The position numbers and the translations under genes were made by a program. A stretch of DNA of 64,000 nt. Source: Pithys albifrons albifrons. Taxonomy: Eukaryota; Chordata; Aves; Passeriformes; Thamnophilidae. Below the pieces are notes generated by a model, which saw only the letters and a list, made by a program, of their open reading frames with translations, did no database searches and had not been told where the DNA came from. Below are positions 22,601 to 34,770 of the stretch, in pieces. How positions within the stretch are numbered: position 1 is the stretch's first letter; each line of letters opens with the position of its first letter. The stretch is taken from NCBI RefSeq assembly GCF_047495875.1, contig NC_092487.1, positions 124,001-188,000 of the forward strand, read 5' to 3'.

Positions 22601-25600
22601 CCTGCTGGTGGCCCCTCTGACCTCCCTGTCCCGGCTCTGGAGGCTGCGGCGCTCGGAGACCTCCAGCTCCAGGTCTCGTTGGCGATCAACCCTTCTCACC
22701 ACAAGGGGTTCTTCCCTTTCTCTCCTGGGGCAGACCCTCCTCTCTTCCTCTTCACGCTCACAGGGACGTTCCCTTCTCAGCTCCTCACGTGGCACCAGTT
22801 CACTGATCTCTCTGTGGACCTTCACATCAATTTCTGCTGCTGCAACTCTTGTGTCTCTTGTCCTTTCGTATCTCACTGACTCACGTTCTCTCCTTCCATC
22901 ACCTTCACATGTTTCACGTCTCTCCTGTGTTTCTCTCTGCTTTATGGTGTCCCTTTGCTCCTCCCTGTCCCGGCTCTGGTGGCTGCGGCGCTCAGAGACC
23001 TCCAGCTCCAGCTCCTGTTGCCGATCAACCCTTCTCACCACAACAGGCTCTTCTCTCTCTCTCCTGGGGCAGACCCTCCTCTCTTCCTCCTCACAGTCAC
23101 GAGAACATTCCCTCCTTCTCAGCTCCTCACGTGGCACCAGTTCACTGAACTCTCTGTGGACCTTCACATCAACTTCTGCTGCTCCAACTCTGGTCTCTCT
23201 TGCCCTTTCATACCTCACTGACTCACGTTCTCTCCTTCCACCATCTTCAAGCTCTCGTGTCTCTCTCAGGTTGGTGGTGGCCCCTCTGACCTCCCTGTCC
23301 CGGCTCTGGTGGCTGCGGCGCTCAGAGACCTCCAGCTCCAGGTCTCGTTGCCGATCGACCCTTCTCACCACAAGGGGCTCTTCTCTCTCTCTTCTTGGGC
23401 AGACCGTCCTCTCTTCCTCTTCACGCTCACAGGGACGTTCACTCCCTCTCAGCTCCTCACGTGGCACCAGTTCAATGATCTCTCTGTGAACCTTCACATC
23501 AGCTTTGGCTTCTGCTGCTCTGGTCTCTCTTGTCCTTTCATACCTCACTGACTCACGTTCTCTCCTTCCATCACCTTCAAGCTCTTGAGTGACACTGTCC
23601 CTGCTGGTGTCCCCTCTGACCTCCCTGTCCCGGCTCTGGAGGCTGCGGCGCTCAGAGACCTCCAGCTCCAGGTCTCGTTGATGATCGACCCTTCTCACCA
23701 CAAGGGGCTCTTCTCTCTCTCTTCTTGGGCAGACCCTCCTCTCTTCTTCCACTTCTTCACGCTCATAGGGACGTTCTCTCCTTCTCAGCTCCTCACGTGG
23801 TTCCCTTTCGCTGACCTCTCTGTGAACCTTCACATCAACTTCTGCTGCTGCAACTCTTGCATCCCGGGTCCTCTCATACCTCACTGACTCACGTTCTCTC
23901 CTTCCATCACCTTCAACCTCTTGAGTGACTCTGTCCCTGCTGGAGGCCCCTCTGACCTCCCTGTCCCGGCTCTGGAGGCTGCGGCGCTCAGAGACCTCCA
24001 GCTCCAGGTCTCGTTGACGATCGACCCTCCTCTCCCTCACTCTCCCTCTTCTTCTTGGATCACCTCTCCCTTCCCTCTCCTGTTCCTCCTGGATCTCTCT
24101 TTCCCTTTCTTCATATTCAGCTTCCCTTTGCTGGCCCCTTCTTTGCTCCCAGACACGTCCCTCTGGCCCCAGGCCAAGCTCTAGAGGTTCCTCAAGGTAT
24201 GACTGATGTGGGTGTCTCCTTTCCAGGCTTTCCACCCCACGTTCCCTTTCCAGCTCTTCTTGGTGGGAGCAGCTTCTCTCTTCTCTGAGTGGCTGGTTGG
24301 CCCTGCCTCCATCTGCTCCTCGTGGCCTCTGGTTTCTCCTCGTGTTGCATCGTTGGTCCCTCCTTATCTCCTCTAACGTTTCCCTCTCGGTGACCTTCGT
24401 GTCTTGTCGCATTTCAGGGTCACAGGACGTGGGGTGGCTCCTGTCCCACCTTTGCTCCTCCTCCTGGAGGTGCTGGTGGCTCTCCCTGCTCTTGATTTCG
24501 AGCTCCTGGAGTGTCTTGCCCCCAGTTGGCAGCTTTGTCCTCTGCAGCAGGTGCGGTGCCCTGGGCAGGTACCAGTAGCAGCATTTGGCCACTCTGAACA
24601 CCAGAAGGAGGAACTCATTAAATTCTATCCTCCCATCCCCATCCCACTCCAGGAACTGCAGGATCTTCTCGATGGTCTGAGGGTCATGTGGCTTCTGCAG
24701 GGAAAACACACACAGGGGAACATCAAAGGGGGTTTGGTCCTTCTGCTCCCTGGTAGAGAAATGCAAAATGGGCCAACCACGACCTCTTCTCCTTCCACCT
24801 CTCACACCTTCACTTTTGGGGCTCTGCAACAGGTGGCTGGTTTTGTTCCCCACAGTCCTGGTTGTTTCCTGCCTGCAGATGACCAGCTCTGTTCTCTTTG
24901 GGATGGGCTGTTCTCCTTCTCCTGGATACACTTCCCACCAGGGAAAGAAAACCACAACTCCCCATGGTTGATTCTCCAGCTTTGGCCCATTTGCTCATGG
25001 CAAAATGCCTTGGAAGAGCCATCAGAGTAGTCACAGAATGCCAGAATTCCAGAATCACTGAGGCTGGAAAAGACCTCCAAGGTCAACTTGGGCCCCATCC
25101 CCCCCTTGTCACTCAGTGCCACCTCCAGGTGTTCCTTGGGCACCTCCAGGGGTGGGGACTCCACCCCCTCCCTGGGCAGCCCCTTCCAAGGTCTCCCCAC
25201 CCTTTCCACAAAGAAATTCCTCCTCATGTCCCACCTGCCCCTCCCCTGGCACAGCCTGAGGGCCTTTGCCCTTGGCCTGTCCCTGTTCCCTGGCAGAAGA
25301 TCCCACCCTTGCCCTTGGCCTGTCCCTGTTCCCTGGCAGAAGATCCCACCCTTGCCCTTGGCCTGTCCCTCTTCCCTGGCAGAAGATCCCACCCTTGCCC
25401 TTGGCCTGTCCCTCTTCCCTGGCAGAAGATCCCACCCTTGCCCTGGATCCCTCAGGGATTGCAGAGCCAGAAGGTCCCCCCTGAGCCTCCTTTTCTCCAG
25501 CCTGAGCCCCCCCAGCTCCCTCAGGAGTTCTCCAGACCCTCCTCCTGCTGCTCCAGCCCCCTTATCATCCTTGGCCAAGCTCCAGCCCCTCAGTGTCTCT

Positions 25601-26300
25601 CTTGGAGAACCACCACAAGACTCTCATCCTTTCTCCTTGGTTTTCTTTCCTCTTTCCACACCATGGGAACCCTCCTGGGTCTCTCCTCCCCTTCATGTCC
25701 ATCCCTGGGGAGCTCCTGCTCACCCAACCCATTTGGATCCATCAGGGAGTTGCAGAGAGCCAGAAGGTCCCCCCTGGGAGAAGATCCCACCCTTGTCCTT
25801 GTCCTGTCCCTGTTCCCTGGCAGAAGATCCCACCCTTGCCCTTGGCCTGTCCCTCTTCCCTGGCAGAAGATCCCACCCTTGCCCTTGGCCTGTCCCTCTT
25901 CCCTGGCAGAAGATCCCACCCTTTCCCTGGATCCCTCAGGGATTGCAGAGCCAGAAGGTCCCCCCTGAGCCTCCTTTTCTCCAGGTTGAGCCCCCCCAGC
26001 TCCCCCAGGAGTTCTCCAGACCCTTCCCCATCGCAAAGGAACCCAACCCCAGCTCCCCTTTGGCTGAAGCCTCCCCATCCCTCTGCCAGAAGAACCAACC
26101 CCTCTCCAGAAGAAGATTTTGCAGTCCCTGCAGTCAAACCCTCCCTTTGAAGCCACACTCACAGCGAGTCCATCTGCAAACTCCCTCTGGATGAATTCCT
26201 TCATCCTCCTCCTGCTGAGGGTGGAGGAGTCTCCATCTTTCTGGGCATATTTGTGGAAGATGCTGATGATGTTGGAAATGCTGTCTGAGAGGCTGGACAT
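16604..26300 (-). CDS. SCFN: Scaffoldin, trichohyalin-like S100-fused-type protein
   Basis: Structural protein of cornifying epithelia and skin appendages; birds have an S100-fused-type gene of this kind next to S100A11. Coding exons on the minus strand: 26163-26300 (46 codons; exon starts 26304, four nt before ATG) and 16604-24694 (2,696 codons plus stop), phase-0 junction GCT/GTGAGT to CTGCAG/AAG; total 2,742 aa. Residues 1-46 form the S100-type half (begins MSSLSDSISNIISIF), and residues 47-85 the second EF-hand (KPHDPQTIEKILQFL; loop EWDGDGRIEFNE, with Glu instead of Asp at position 1). Residues about 85-265 are a charged linker. Residues about 265-2410 are about 19 repeats of about 110 aa rich in Arg/Glu (GDGRRERESVRYERTRDTR, RRVCPRREREEPLVVRRVD, LELEVSERRS), each with one or more Cys. 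The final 330 aa are a distinct Pro/Gln-containing tail. The 16604-24694 reading frame is intact over 8 kb of tandem repeats, which argues for selection. Confidence 0.93.
17600..24030 (-). repeat. SCFN: Coding tandem array, about 19 x 330 bp, in scaffoldin exon 3
   Basis: The motif DGRRERES (once DGRKERES) recurs 19 times at about 330-bp spacing. Within units there are two recurrent subtypes: one with RETRAAEAK and D(R/I)DII-type segments, and one with RDTRVAAAE. A further variant carries EEQRDTIKQRE in place of the RGATSRDRV segment. Copies differ by codon-sized indels only. Confidence 0.92.
25030..26035 (-). mobile_element. Composite CR1 element, CR1b-X-CR1a inverted (copy 2), in scaffoldin intron 2
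   Basis: Reverse-oriented version of the composite at 6.4 kb. The CR1 3' tail and 43-bp repeat copies run to about 25600, the X spacer (CCATGGGAACCCTCCTGGG, GGGGAGCTCCTGCTC) occupies about 25600-25780, and more CR1 with 43-bp copies continues to about 26035. It fills most of the intron between scaffoldin exons 2 and 3. Confidence 0.8.
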
Positions 26301-26639
26301 CTTCCTGCAGGTTCAAACAAGCCTGGAAGGAAAGGAGCAGACCAAAGCATGGGAGATGTTCTTGGATCCATGCATGGATAGAGGAGGGAGAGCTGCTGAG
26401 GTCAGGCTGGGTCTGTGTGACGGGTCCTCTCCATGTTATGGCAAGATCTGCATCCCCAGAGCACTGGGAAGGAATTCCAGTGCTTGAGGGTTTCAGTGGG
26501 ATGAGGAGTGTCCTCCAATGTCCTCCTGACGTGTCTGAGGGACTTTGGATAGGGGATGGCAGGATGTGTTTATGGAATCTGGGGGTGGTGACTCAAGAGA
26601 AGCCCCAAGAACCTGCCCCATGTGGGCTGTGCCAGAGAT

Positions 26640-27060
26640 GATCATCAGAGAACCATGGAATGGTTTGGCTTGGAAGGGACTTGAAGAATCCCAGAATCCC
26701 AGACTATTCTGAGCTGGAAGGACCCCCAAGGATCATCAAGTCCAACTCTTAAGTCAGTGGCCCACAAAGGGGATTGAACCCTTGACCTTGGCATTGTTAC
26801 AACCAAGTTTTAACCAACTGAGCTGATCTCAGGGATCATCCAAGTCCAACCCCTGTGCCATGGGCAGGGACACCTGGAAGGTCTCCAAGGTTTCCCCAGA
26901 GCCTCCTCCAAGCTCTCCCAGCCTGTCTCCAGAGCTCCAGCCCTTGGAGCATCTCTGTGGCCTCCTCTGGGCTCATTCCAGCAACTCCATGTCCTTGTGA
27001 TGTTTCCAGGACACTCAGCTCTGCCTGTGCCTGGCACAGAACCCTCCGTGAAGCCACTTA
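26640..27060 (-). mobile_element. CR1 3' fragment interrupted by a SINE
   Basis: CR1 tail sequence (GAATGGTTTGGCTTGGAAGG, then GGACTTGAAG) stops at about 26685 and resumes at about 26831 with GGATCATCCAAGTCCAACCC and the 5' continuation (CTCCAGCCCTTGGAGCATCT) to about 27060. The interruption is a tRNA-headed SINE. The fragment lies in scaffoldin intron 1. Confidence 0.75.
26684..26830 (-). mobile_element. tRNA-Ile-derived SINE with CR1-type tail (TguSINE1-like)
   Basis: Reading the minus strand from about 26830: a tRNA-like head with A-box (AGCTCAGTTGGTTAAAAC) and B-box (GGGTTCAATCCCC), T-arm and acceptor-like end GGGCC, about 72 nt, resembling tRNA-Ile with the anticodon region mutated. This is followed by CACTGACTTAAGAGTTGGAC, the CR1-like TTGATGATCC...CCTTCCAGCTCAGAAT, and a short repeated tail of TGGGATTC units. 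The head lacks several paired bases needed for a functional tRNA, so it is a SINE and not a tRNA gene. It is nested inside a CR1 copy. Confidence 0.85.
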
Positions 27061-27611
27061 GAGGATGTTCAACCCAACCCTGACACAGCCTGAGACAAGA
27101 TCTTTGTGGGTCAGAGACCTCAAAAGCTCTGACCAGATGTCTGTGGGTCAGAGACCTCAAAAGCTCTTCCTGGAAACCTCCAAAGCCACCTCCTTCCTTC
27201 CCTCCTCCTCAGAGGTTCTCCAACCTCTTATCAGGACCATCAGTGGTGAGATCTGAGCTGGAGAAGCAGCTCTGCTGTGTGTCCCTCCCCACCTCAGCAA
27301 CGTGCAGGGACACACGTGCCACCCTCTGCATCCCAAATCCCAAGGATTTGGGAGATGGAGAACAAGCCACTTCTCCAATCTGCTCCTTCCAACTGGGATG
27401 TGACTCCAGACCCAAGGAAGCCACCAAACCTCTCCCTTTTTCCCAACAGAAAACCCACAACAGTGTCCAAAGAACACGGAGAGGAAACCACACAAAGCTC
27501 AGAAAAAGCGATGCCAAGAACGACTCGGGCACCCAATGCCAACCTTGGAGACACAACCCAGGCCAAGAAACATTCCAGAAGGAAAGGAACGTTCTAGAAG
27601 GAGCAACTCAC

Positions 27612-27655
27612 CCCAAGGAGCGTCGGGGACCGAGTAGAGTTGTCGAGGAGCCGTG
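27612..27655 (-). other. SCFN: Scaffoldin non-coding exon 1 (predicted)
   Basis: About 30 bp downstream of a TATA box on the minus strand a short segment ends at a strong donor, CTTGGG/GTGAGTTGC (last exon base 27612). It has no ATG. The paired acceptor is CCTGCAG just before 26304. A TATA box, a tiny untranslated first exon and a coding exon opening close to the ATG is the usual plan of S100-fused-type genes. Confidence 0.7.
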
Positions 27656-27680
27656 TGGGGCCAGGGGCCAACCAGGGACC

Positions 27681-27687
27681 TTTTATA
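27681..27687 (-). promoter_or_regulatory. SCFN: TATA box of scaffoldin
   Basis: Minus strand CCCTATAAAAGGTCC, with the core TATAAAA at 27681-27687; the start site is predicted at about 27655. It fits the exon 1 donor position at 27612. Confidence 0.8.
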
Positions 27688-27689
27688 GG

Positions 27690-28035
27690 GTCCCTGTGGA
27701 GCTCCAGGAGGAGCCACCCCTTGTGGAGATGGTCCTGATTCATCCCTGGCCAAGCCCAGCTGAGCCTCCCCGTCCTCAAACGGGTTCTTTGACTTCTCCT
27801 CGGGCCCTTCCCTATCATTTGAACCCCGAAATAGCAGCAGTTGGGCGGCAGTTCCGGCACAGGGCCGGGTGGGGTCGGGTGGGTTTGGGCTTGGAGAGGA
27901 CCTGGAGTGGCTCCAAGGCACGTCCTGCACTCCTGGAGGGAGGCGTGGGGTGGAATTGGGTGTTGGTGGGGGATTGGGGAGGAAAAAAATGTGGGGCTGG
28001 AATAAATAAAATTTATGAGGGGTTGAAATTGGGGT
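27690..28035. other. Scaffoldin upstream region, no gene seen
   Basis: Unique GC-rich sequence between the scaffoldin TATA box and the AT-rich array. It includes GGGTCGGGTGGGTTTGGGC and is likely proximal promoter. No reading frame or RNA gene is supported. Confidence 0.5.
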
Positions 28036-28039
28036 TGGT

Positions 28040-31000
28040 GATGTCCAAAAATGGGGGTCTGTAATATATAAAATTATGGCTGTAATATATAAAATTATGG
28101 CTGTAATATAAAATTATATCTGTAATATATAAAATTATGGCTGTAATATATAAAATTATGGCCGTAATATAAAATTATATCTGTAATATATAAAATTATG
28201 GCTGTAAAATAAAATTATGGCTGTAATATATAAAATTATGGCTGTAATATAAAATTATATCTGTAATATATAAAATTATGGCTGTAATATATAAAATTAT
28301 GGCTGTAAAATAAAATTATGGCTGTAATATAAAATTATATCTGTAATATATAAAATTATGGCTGTAAAATAAAATTATATCTGTAATATATAAAATTATG
28401 GCTGTAATATATAAAATTATGGCTGTAAAATAAAATTATGGCTGTAATATATAAAATTATGGCTGTAATATAAAATTATATCTGTAATATATAAAATTAT
28501 GGCTGTAATATATAAAATTATGGCTGTAAAATAAAATTATGGCTGTAATATAAAATTATATCTGTAATATATAAAATTATATCTGTAATATATAAAATTA
28601 TGGCTGTAATATAAAATTATATCAGTAATACATAAAATTATGTCTGTAATATAAAATTATGGCTGTAATATATAAAATTATGTCAGTAATATGGTAAAAA
28701 TTATGGCTATAAAATATAAAAATGTGTGTCTATAATATATAAAAATGTGTGCCCACAATATATAAAAATTCGAGTCTATAATATATAAAATTATGTCTGT
28801 AATATAAAAAATTATGTCAGTAATATATAAAATTATGTCTCTAATATATAAAATTATATCTGTAATATATAAAATTATGTCAGTAAGATATAAAATTATG
28901 TCTGTAATATATAAAACTATGTCTGTAATAGAGTAAAATTTATGCCTATAAAATATAAAAATTCGTGTCTATAATATATAAAAATGTGTGTCTATAATAT
29001 ATAAAAATATATGCCCATAATATATAAAAATTCGAGTCTATAATATATAAAATTATGTCTGTAATATATAAAAATTCGAGTCTATAATATATAAAATTAT
29101 GGCTGTAATATAAAATTATATCAGTAATATATAAAATTATGTCAGTAATATGGTAAAAATTATGCCTATAAAATATGAAAACGTGTGTCTATAATATATA
29201 AAAATGTGTGTCTATAATATATAAAAATTCGAGTCTATAATATATAAAATTATGTCTGTAATATATAAAATTATGACTGTAATATAAAATTATGTCAGTA
29301 ATATATAAAATTATGGCTGTAAAATAAAATTATATCTGTAATATATAAAATTATGACTGTAATATAAAATTATGTCTGTAATAGAGTAAAAATTATGCCT
29401 ATAAAATATAAAAATGTGTGTCTATAATATATAAAAATATATGCCCATAATATATAAAAATTCAAGTCTGTAATATATAAAATTATGTCAGTAATATAAA
29501 ATTATGTCTGTAATATATAAAATTATGTCAGTAATATGGTAAAAATTATGTCGTAATATGGTAGAAGTTATACCTATAAAATATAAAAATGTGTCTATAA
29601 TATATAAAAATATATTCCCATAATATATAAAAATTCGAGTCTCTAATATATAAAATTATGTCTGTAATATAAAATTATGTCTGTAATATATAAAATTATG
29701 TCTCTATTATGGTAAAAATTATACCTATAAAATATAATAATTCGTGTATATAATATATAAAAATGTGTGTCTATAATATATAAAAATATGCCCATAATAT
29801 ATAAAAATTCGAGTCTATAAAATATAAAATTATGTCTGTAAAATTATGTCTGTAAAAATTATGTCAGTGATACATAAAATTATGTCAGTAATATATAAAA
29901 TTATGGCTGTAATATGGTAAAAAATTATGCCTATAAAATATAATAATTCGTGTCTATAATATATAAAAATGTGTGTCTATAATATATAAAATATATGCCC
30001 ATAACATATAAAAATTCGAGTCTATAATATATAAAAATTTATGTCTATAATATATAAAAATAATGTCTATAAAATGTAAAAATATCTGTCTGTAATACAC
30101 AAAAATTCATGTCTATAATATATAAAAATTGTGTCTATAATATATAAAAATCATGTCTATAATATATAAAATGTGTGTTTATAATATATAAAAATTTATG
30201 CCCATAATATATAAAAATTATGTCTATAATATAGAAAAAAATGTGTCTATAATATATAAAAACGTGTTCATATTATATAAAACTTTGCCTATAATTTATT
30301 AAAACATGTCTATAATATATAAAAATGTCCAAAATATATAAAAATTGGCGTCTTTAATATATAAAAATGTGTGTATATAATATATAAAAATTATGTCTAA
30401 AAATATAAAAATATCTGTAATATAGAAAAATTCACGTCTATAATATATAAAAATGTCTATATTATATAAAAATTCATGTCTACTATATAAAAACATGTCT
30501 GTAATTAATATATAAAAATGCATATCTATAATATATAAAAATTATGGCTATAAAATATAAAGATGTGGGTCCATAGTATATAAAAATTTGTCCATAATAT
30601 ATAAAAATTTGTCCATAATATATAAAATTCGTGTCTATAATATATAAAAATATATGTCTATAATATATAAAAATGTGTGTCAATAACATAAAAATTCGTG
30701 TCTATAATATATAAAAATGTCCATAATATATAAAAATTCGTGTCTTTAATATATTAAAATATATGTATATAATATATAAAAATTATGTCTATAAAATATA
30801 AAAATATAAATATAAATATATATATATATATAAATATATATATTTGTATATAAATATACAAAATTTCCTGTCTATAATGTACAAAAATGTCTTTAATACA
30901 TAAAATTGTGTCTATAATATATAAAAATGTCTATAACATATAAAAATTCCATGTCTATAATATATAAAAATTCGTGTCTTTAATATATTAAAATATAGGT

Positions 31001-31660
31001 ATATAATATATAAAAATTATGTCTATAAAATATATAAATATAAATATATATATATAAATCTATATATTTGTATATAATATACAAAATTTCCTGTCTATAA
31101 TATACAAAAATGTCTTTAACACATAAAATTGTGTCTATAATACATAAAAATATCTATAACATATAAAAATTCGTGTCTTTAATATATAAAAATGTGTGTA
31201 TATAATATATAAAAATTATGTCTATAAAATAAAAAATATAAATATAAATATATATATATAAAAATATATATATTTGTATATAAATATACAGAATTTCCTG
31301 TCTATAATATACAAAAATGTCTTTAATACATAAAATTGTGTCTATAATATGTAAAAATGTCTATAACACATAAAAATTCGTGTCTCTAATACATAAAAAT
31401 ATCTACAATATATAAAATGTCATGTCTATAATATATAAAAATGTCCATAATATATAAAAATTCGTGTCTTTAATATATTAAAAAATATGTATATAATATA
31501 TAAAAATTATGTCTATAAAATATAAAAATATCTCTCTATAATATACAAAATTTCCTGTCTATAATATATAAAAATGTCCATAATATATAAAAATTCGTGT
31601 CTTTAATGTAATAAAATATATGTATATAATACATAAAAATTATGTCTATAAAATATATAA

Positions 31661-31691
<31 letters not shown>

Positions 31692-31883
31692 TATTTGTAT
31701 ATATATATATATATTTGTATATAAATATACAAAATTTCCTGTCTATAATATACAAAAATGTCTTTAACACATAAAATTGTGTCTATAATACATAAAAATA
31801 TCTATAAAATATAAAAATTCGTGTCTTTAATATATAAAAATGTGTGTATATAATATATAAAAATTATGTCTATAAAATAAAAA

Positions 31884-31914
<31 letters not shown>

Positions 31915-32105
31915 TATTTGTATATAATATACAAAATTTCCTGTCTATAATATACAAAAATGTCTTTAACACATAAAATTGTGTCTATAATACATAAAAA
32001 TATCCATAACACATAAAAATCCGTGTCTCTGATACATTAAAATATCTACAATATATAAAATGTCCTGTCTATAATATATAAAATATTCATAATCCATAAA
32101 ACTGG
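28040..32105. repeat. 4-kb AT-rich minisatellite
   Basis: Tandem array of 19-22 bp units such as CTGTAATATATAAAATTATG, grading into TCTATAATATATAAAAATGTG and, from about 30.8 kb, into blocks with ATATATATATA and TTTGTATATAAATATAC runs. At about 30.8-32.0 kb a longer period is visible (repeated block with CAAAATTTCCTGTCTATAAT, then CAAAAATGTCTTTAA). Well over 80 percent A+T. No coding potential. Confidence 0.96.
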
Positions 32106-32458
32106 TGTCTCTGTTCACATGAGTTGGACCTTTGGGACCATCCCCGTTCCAACCTTGCCCAGGGGCCCCTTCCAGCAGAAGCTCCAAATGCTCCAAAACT
32201 CCTCCCGCTTTTCCCTTCTGGGTCCCCCTTTTAGGAGATTTTCCTTTGGCTCGTTCCTTGAAGAGCCTTTTTTATGTCCCGTTTTCCAGAAGGAAAAACC
32301 CCCAACCCCAACCAGGAGATTTTTATGGAGCTCCTGAAAGGAATTTCTGGAGCAGGAACCACCGGGGGTGACTTTCCATGGAGGAGAACTGGGATGAACC
32401 CAGTCCTGTCCAACTGGCTCCAGTGGCCGACCCTCCTGGCACCTCTGCTGCCTCTTTA
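32106..32458. other. Short unique GC-normal island between AT arrays
   Basis: About 350 bp of ordinary composition (from GTTGGACCTTTGGGACCATC onward) between two AT-only blocks. Small open frames exist on both strands, but none has recognisable motifs or splice context. Nothing else is seen here. Confidence 0.5.
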
Positions 32459-32459
32459 A

Positions 32460-33885
32460 TTAGGAATTAATTCAAATTAATTCAAATTAATAAAAATTTA
32501 ATTAAAATTAATTAAAATGAATTAAAAATTATTAAAAATTTAATGAAAATAATTAAAATTTAATAAAATTTAATAAAAATTAATAAAAATTTAATAACAA
32601 TTAATTAAAATGAACTAAAAATTAATAAAAATTTAATGAAAATAATAAAAATTTAATAAAAATTAATTAAAATTAATTAAAAATTAATAAAAATTTAATG
32701 AAAATAATAAAAATTTAATAAAAATTAATTAAAATTAATTAAAATGAAATTAAAATTTAATGAAAATAATTTAAATTTAATAAAAAATAATAAAAATTAA
32801 TGAAAATTAATAAAAATTTAATAAAATAATAAAAATTTAATAAAATTTAATTAAAATTAATTAAAAATTAATAAAAAATTAATGAAAATAATTAAAATTT
32901 AATAAAAATTAATTAAAATTAATAAAATTAATAAAAATGTAATAAAATTAATAAAAATGAATAAAAATTAATTAAAATTTAATAAGAACTGATAAAGTTA
33001 ATTAAAAATTAATTAAAGTAATTAGAAATTATTTAAAATTTAATTAAAATTAATTACAATTCATGTGAAATAATTAAAAATTAATAAAAATTTATTAAAA
33101 ATGAAATAAAAATTAATCAATGAAAATGTAATGGAAAATATATAAAAATTAATTAAAAATTAATTAAAATTAATTATAAATTTGTTAAAATTAATTAAAA
33201 TAATTAAAAATAATTTTAAAAAATAATAATTAATAGAAATTTAATAAAAATTATTAAAAATTAATTAAAATTAATTACAATTAATGTAAAATAATTAAAA
33301 ATTAATAAAAATTTATTAAAAATGAAATAAAAATTAAGCAATTAAAATTTAATGAAAAATAATTAAAAATTAATTTAAAATTAATTAAAATTAATTAAAA
33401 TAATAAAAAATAATTAAAAATAAATAATAATTAATAAAAATTTAATAAAAATGATTAAAAATTAATTAAAATTAATGAAAAAAATAATCAAAAATTAATA
33501 AAAATTTAATGAAAATGACTTAAAAATTAATTAAAATTAATGGAAAATAATTGAAAATTAATAAAAAATTAATTAGAAATAATTAAAAATAATTTAAAAA
33601 TAATTAAAAATTAATAAAAATTTAATAAAAATTAATTTAAAATTAATTAAATTTAATGAAAAATAATTAGAAATAATAAAAATTAATTAAAATTAATTAA
33701 AAATTAATTAAAATTAATTAAAAATATTAAAACATAATTAAAAATTAATAAAGATTTAATAAACATTAATTAAAATTAATTAAAATTAATTAAAGAATAA
33801 TTAAAATTTAATAAAAATTAATAAATTTAATTAAAGTTAATTAAAAATTAATTAAAATTAATTAAAATTAATTAAAAATCAAAGC
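32460..33885. repeat. 1.4-kb ATTAA-type AT-only block
   Basis: Degenerate repetition of TTAAT, AATTAAAA and TTAATAAAAA words with almost no G or C. No stable period could be assigned by eye. Confidence 0.95.
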
Positions 33886-33889
33886 AGAA

Positions 33890-34770
33890 TCCTCTCCTCT
33901 GAGAGGCTGATTCGTGTCCAACCTTCCTCAGGCTGCCCTTGGGCACCTCCTGCCTTAATTACCTCCCCAATCTCCTCATTGGTGTTTTATTTAATTCAAT
34001 CATTAAACACTAAATTAATTAGAGACCAAGCCCTCCATGGCCTCTCCCAGGAAGGTGCCAGAGGTGCCACCTGTGCCCCTGATTGTGGTTCTTGGGGGTG
34101 GTTTGGGGACATTGTGGACACTCTTGGGAGCACGACCTCGTCACACAACCTCAGGCTGGTGGCTCATCAGTCCCATCTGCCACCTGAGCTCATCCTGGGT
34201 GTAGGACCTAATTAATTAGTGCTGGTGACAACTTGAGGACACTCATCTGGGAGCTCCCCAAGGACTGGCCCTGCCCAAACCTTCATTTTTGGGCTTTTTT
34301 TTTGCCGGATTAAGTGACGCAAATTCCGCCCCACCTGAGGGATAATGACACCCCTTGGGGAGCTGTAATTTCATGGTGGGATTTCATTGGGGTCATTATG
34401 CAAATGAGGGTGTTCCAGGGTGGTTTGGGGTGGCCTGTAACAGTCTGCAATCCCCCCTGCAGGTGGTGGGGCTGGATCTGTGGTGGGAAAGGTCCAGCAG
34501 CTCTCAGGGAGGTTCTCCTGCTCTCCTGGGATTTGCTGCAATTCCCAGGACAAGGCAATGAGTTTTGAAGAACCTTCTGGCAGCACTGAAGGTCCATTTT
34601 CTGATGGTTTTCTGGCTTTAAATGTAAAGAGACCAACTGTCTCCTGGGGCTGCATCCAAAGGAACGTGGGCTCCATGCAAAGGAACGTGGGCTCCATCCA
34701 AAGGAACGTGTGCTCCATCCAAAGGAATGTGGGCTCCATCCAAAGGAATGTGGGCAGCAGGTGAGGGAGG
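33890..34770. promoter_or_regulatory. Unique block with octamer and homeobox-type motifs (candidate enhancer)
   Basis: Non-repetitive DNA with several TAATTA cores (CTTAATTACC, CTAATTAATTAG) and an octamer ATGCAAAT at 34398-34405 in the context TCATTATGCAAATGAG. No exon is supported. A short 21-bp repeat (ATCCAAAGGAATGTGGGCTCC, four copies) lies at 34665-34755. The regulatory call is an inference from motif density. Confidence 0.35.

Noticed and set aside
17978..24184. Plus-strand Ser/Leu-rich frames opposite scaffoldin
   Set aside because: Antisense shadows of the Arg/Glu repeat, broken into many short frames.
26758..26830. A tRNA-Ile gene
   Set aside because: The A and B boxes are present, but stems are mismatched, the anticodon loop is altered and a CR1-type SINE tail follows, so it is a retroposon head.
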